The notes under the pieces: generated by a model
The model's database searches: none
What the model saw: the letters and a program-made list of their open reading frames with translations, nothing else
Told to the model about the DNA's origin: nothing
Program-made: the position numbers and the translations under genes
Source of the DNA: Volvox africanus
Lineage: Eukaryota; Chlorophyta; Chlorophyceae; Chlamydomonadales; Volvocaceae
Length of the DNA stretch: 64,000 bases
Assembly: GCA_030268105.1 (NCBI GenBank)
Contig: BSDZ01000092.1
Span: 62,001 to 126,000 of the forward strand
Direction of reading: 5' to 3'
Shown: in pieces, positions 63,927 to 64,000 of the stretch
Numbering within the stretch: position 1 is the stretch's first letter
Layout: every line of letters begins with the position of its first letter

Positions 63927-64000
63927 GTCATAGACCTGATATAGTTTTAGTTGCATAGTTTCTTATCTGCCATTCATTAGTGGACCCTAACCAATAGGAG

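Larger units (their letters stand above)
1..64000 (+). repeat. Head-to-tail tandem array of a ~5.19-kb gene-bearing unit
   Basis: The same sequence recurs in the same orientation from end to end, with unit lengths of 8147, 5189, 5363, 5189, 5189, 5190, 5189, 5189, 5188, 5190 and 5015 bp and a final partial unit of 3962 bp. The lengths differ by multiples of 174 bp, explained by an internal minisatellite, plus one-base homopolymer changes. The array enters and leaves the window in mid-repeat, so total copy number is unknown. No transposase, reverse transcriptase, terminal inverted repeat or LTR is visible, so the unit looks like a segmental tandem duplication and not a mobile element. Confidence 0.98.
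60039..64000 (+). repeat. Array unit 12 (partial, 3962 bp seen)
   Basis: 5' region 60039-60430, gene 60431-62962, 3' flank 62963-63404, 174-bp repeats 63405-63926, then the first 74 bp of the spacer before the window ends. Confidence 0.97.

Overview
The window is one head-to-tail tandem array on the + strand: eleven complete units and most of a twelfth. The usual unit is 5,189 bp. Unit starts, in an arbitrary phase set by the first base, are 1, 8148, 13337, 18700, 23889, 29078, 34268, 39457, 44646, 49834, 55024 and 60039. No unique flanking DNA is seen, so the array probably runs on past both ends.

Each unit has the same layout: about 390 bp of 5' leader or promoter DNA; one intron-containing protein gene (seven exons, 452 codons by my splice reconstruction); about 440 bp of 3' flank; a block of perfect 174-bp tandem repeats; and about 1.1 kb of spacer leading into the next unit. 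Almost all length variation comes from the 174-bp block, which has 21, 4, 5, 4, 4, 4, 4, 4, 4, 4, 3 and 3 copies in units 1 to 12. The architecture resembles a ribosomal DNA array (gene plus spacer with variable subrepeats), but the repeated gene codes for protein and no rRNA is present.

The organism is a eukaryote. The coding segments are split by GT-AG introns of 79 to 390 nt with pyrimidine-rich acceptors, and the phases of all six junctions fit one continuous reading frame. Balanced base composition and short introns would suit an alga or another protist, but the sequence does not fix the lineage. I do not recognise the encoded protein. It has an N-terminal charged segment, an Ala/Gln-rich middle, a tryptophan cluster and a basic motif near the C terminus, with no evident signal peptide, membrane segment or catalytic motif.

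Units are almost identical. Differences found: a C-to-G change giving Gln357Glu in unit 2; an intron 6 T/G variant shared by units 2, 10, 11 and 12; an intron 6 A-to-C change in unit 6; and three one-base homopolymer length changes (unit 6 exon 3, unit 9 minisatellite, unit 10 intron 1). The unit 6 change, if real, breaks that copy. This near-identity points to very recent amplification or strong homogenisation. It also means selection on the protein cannot be judged from this window alone.
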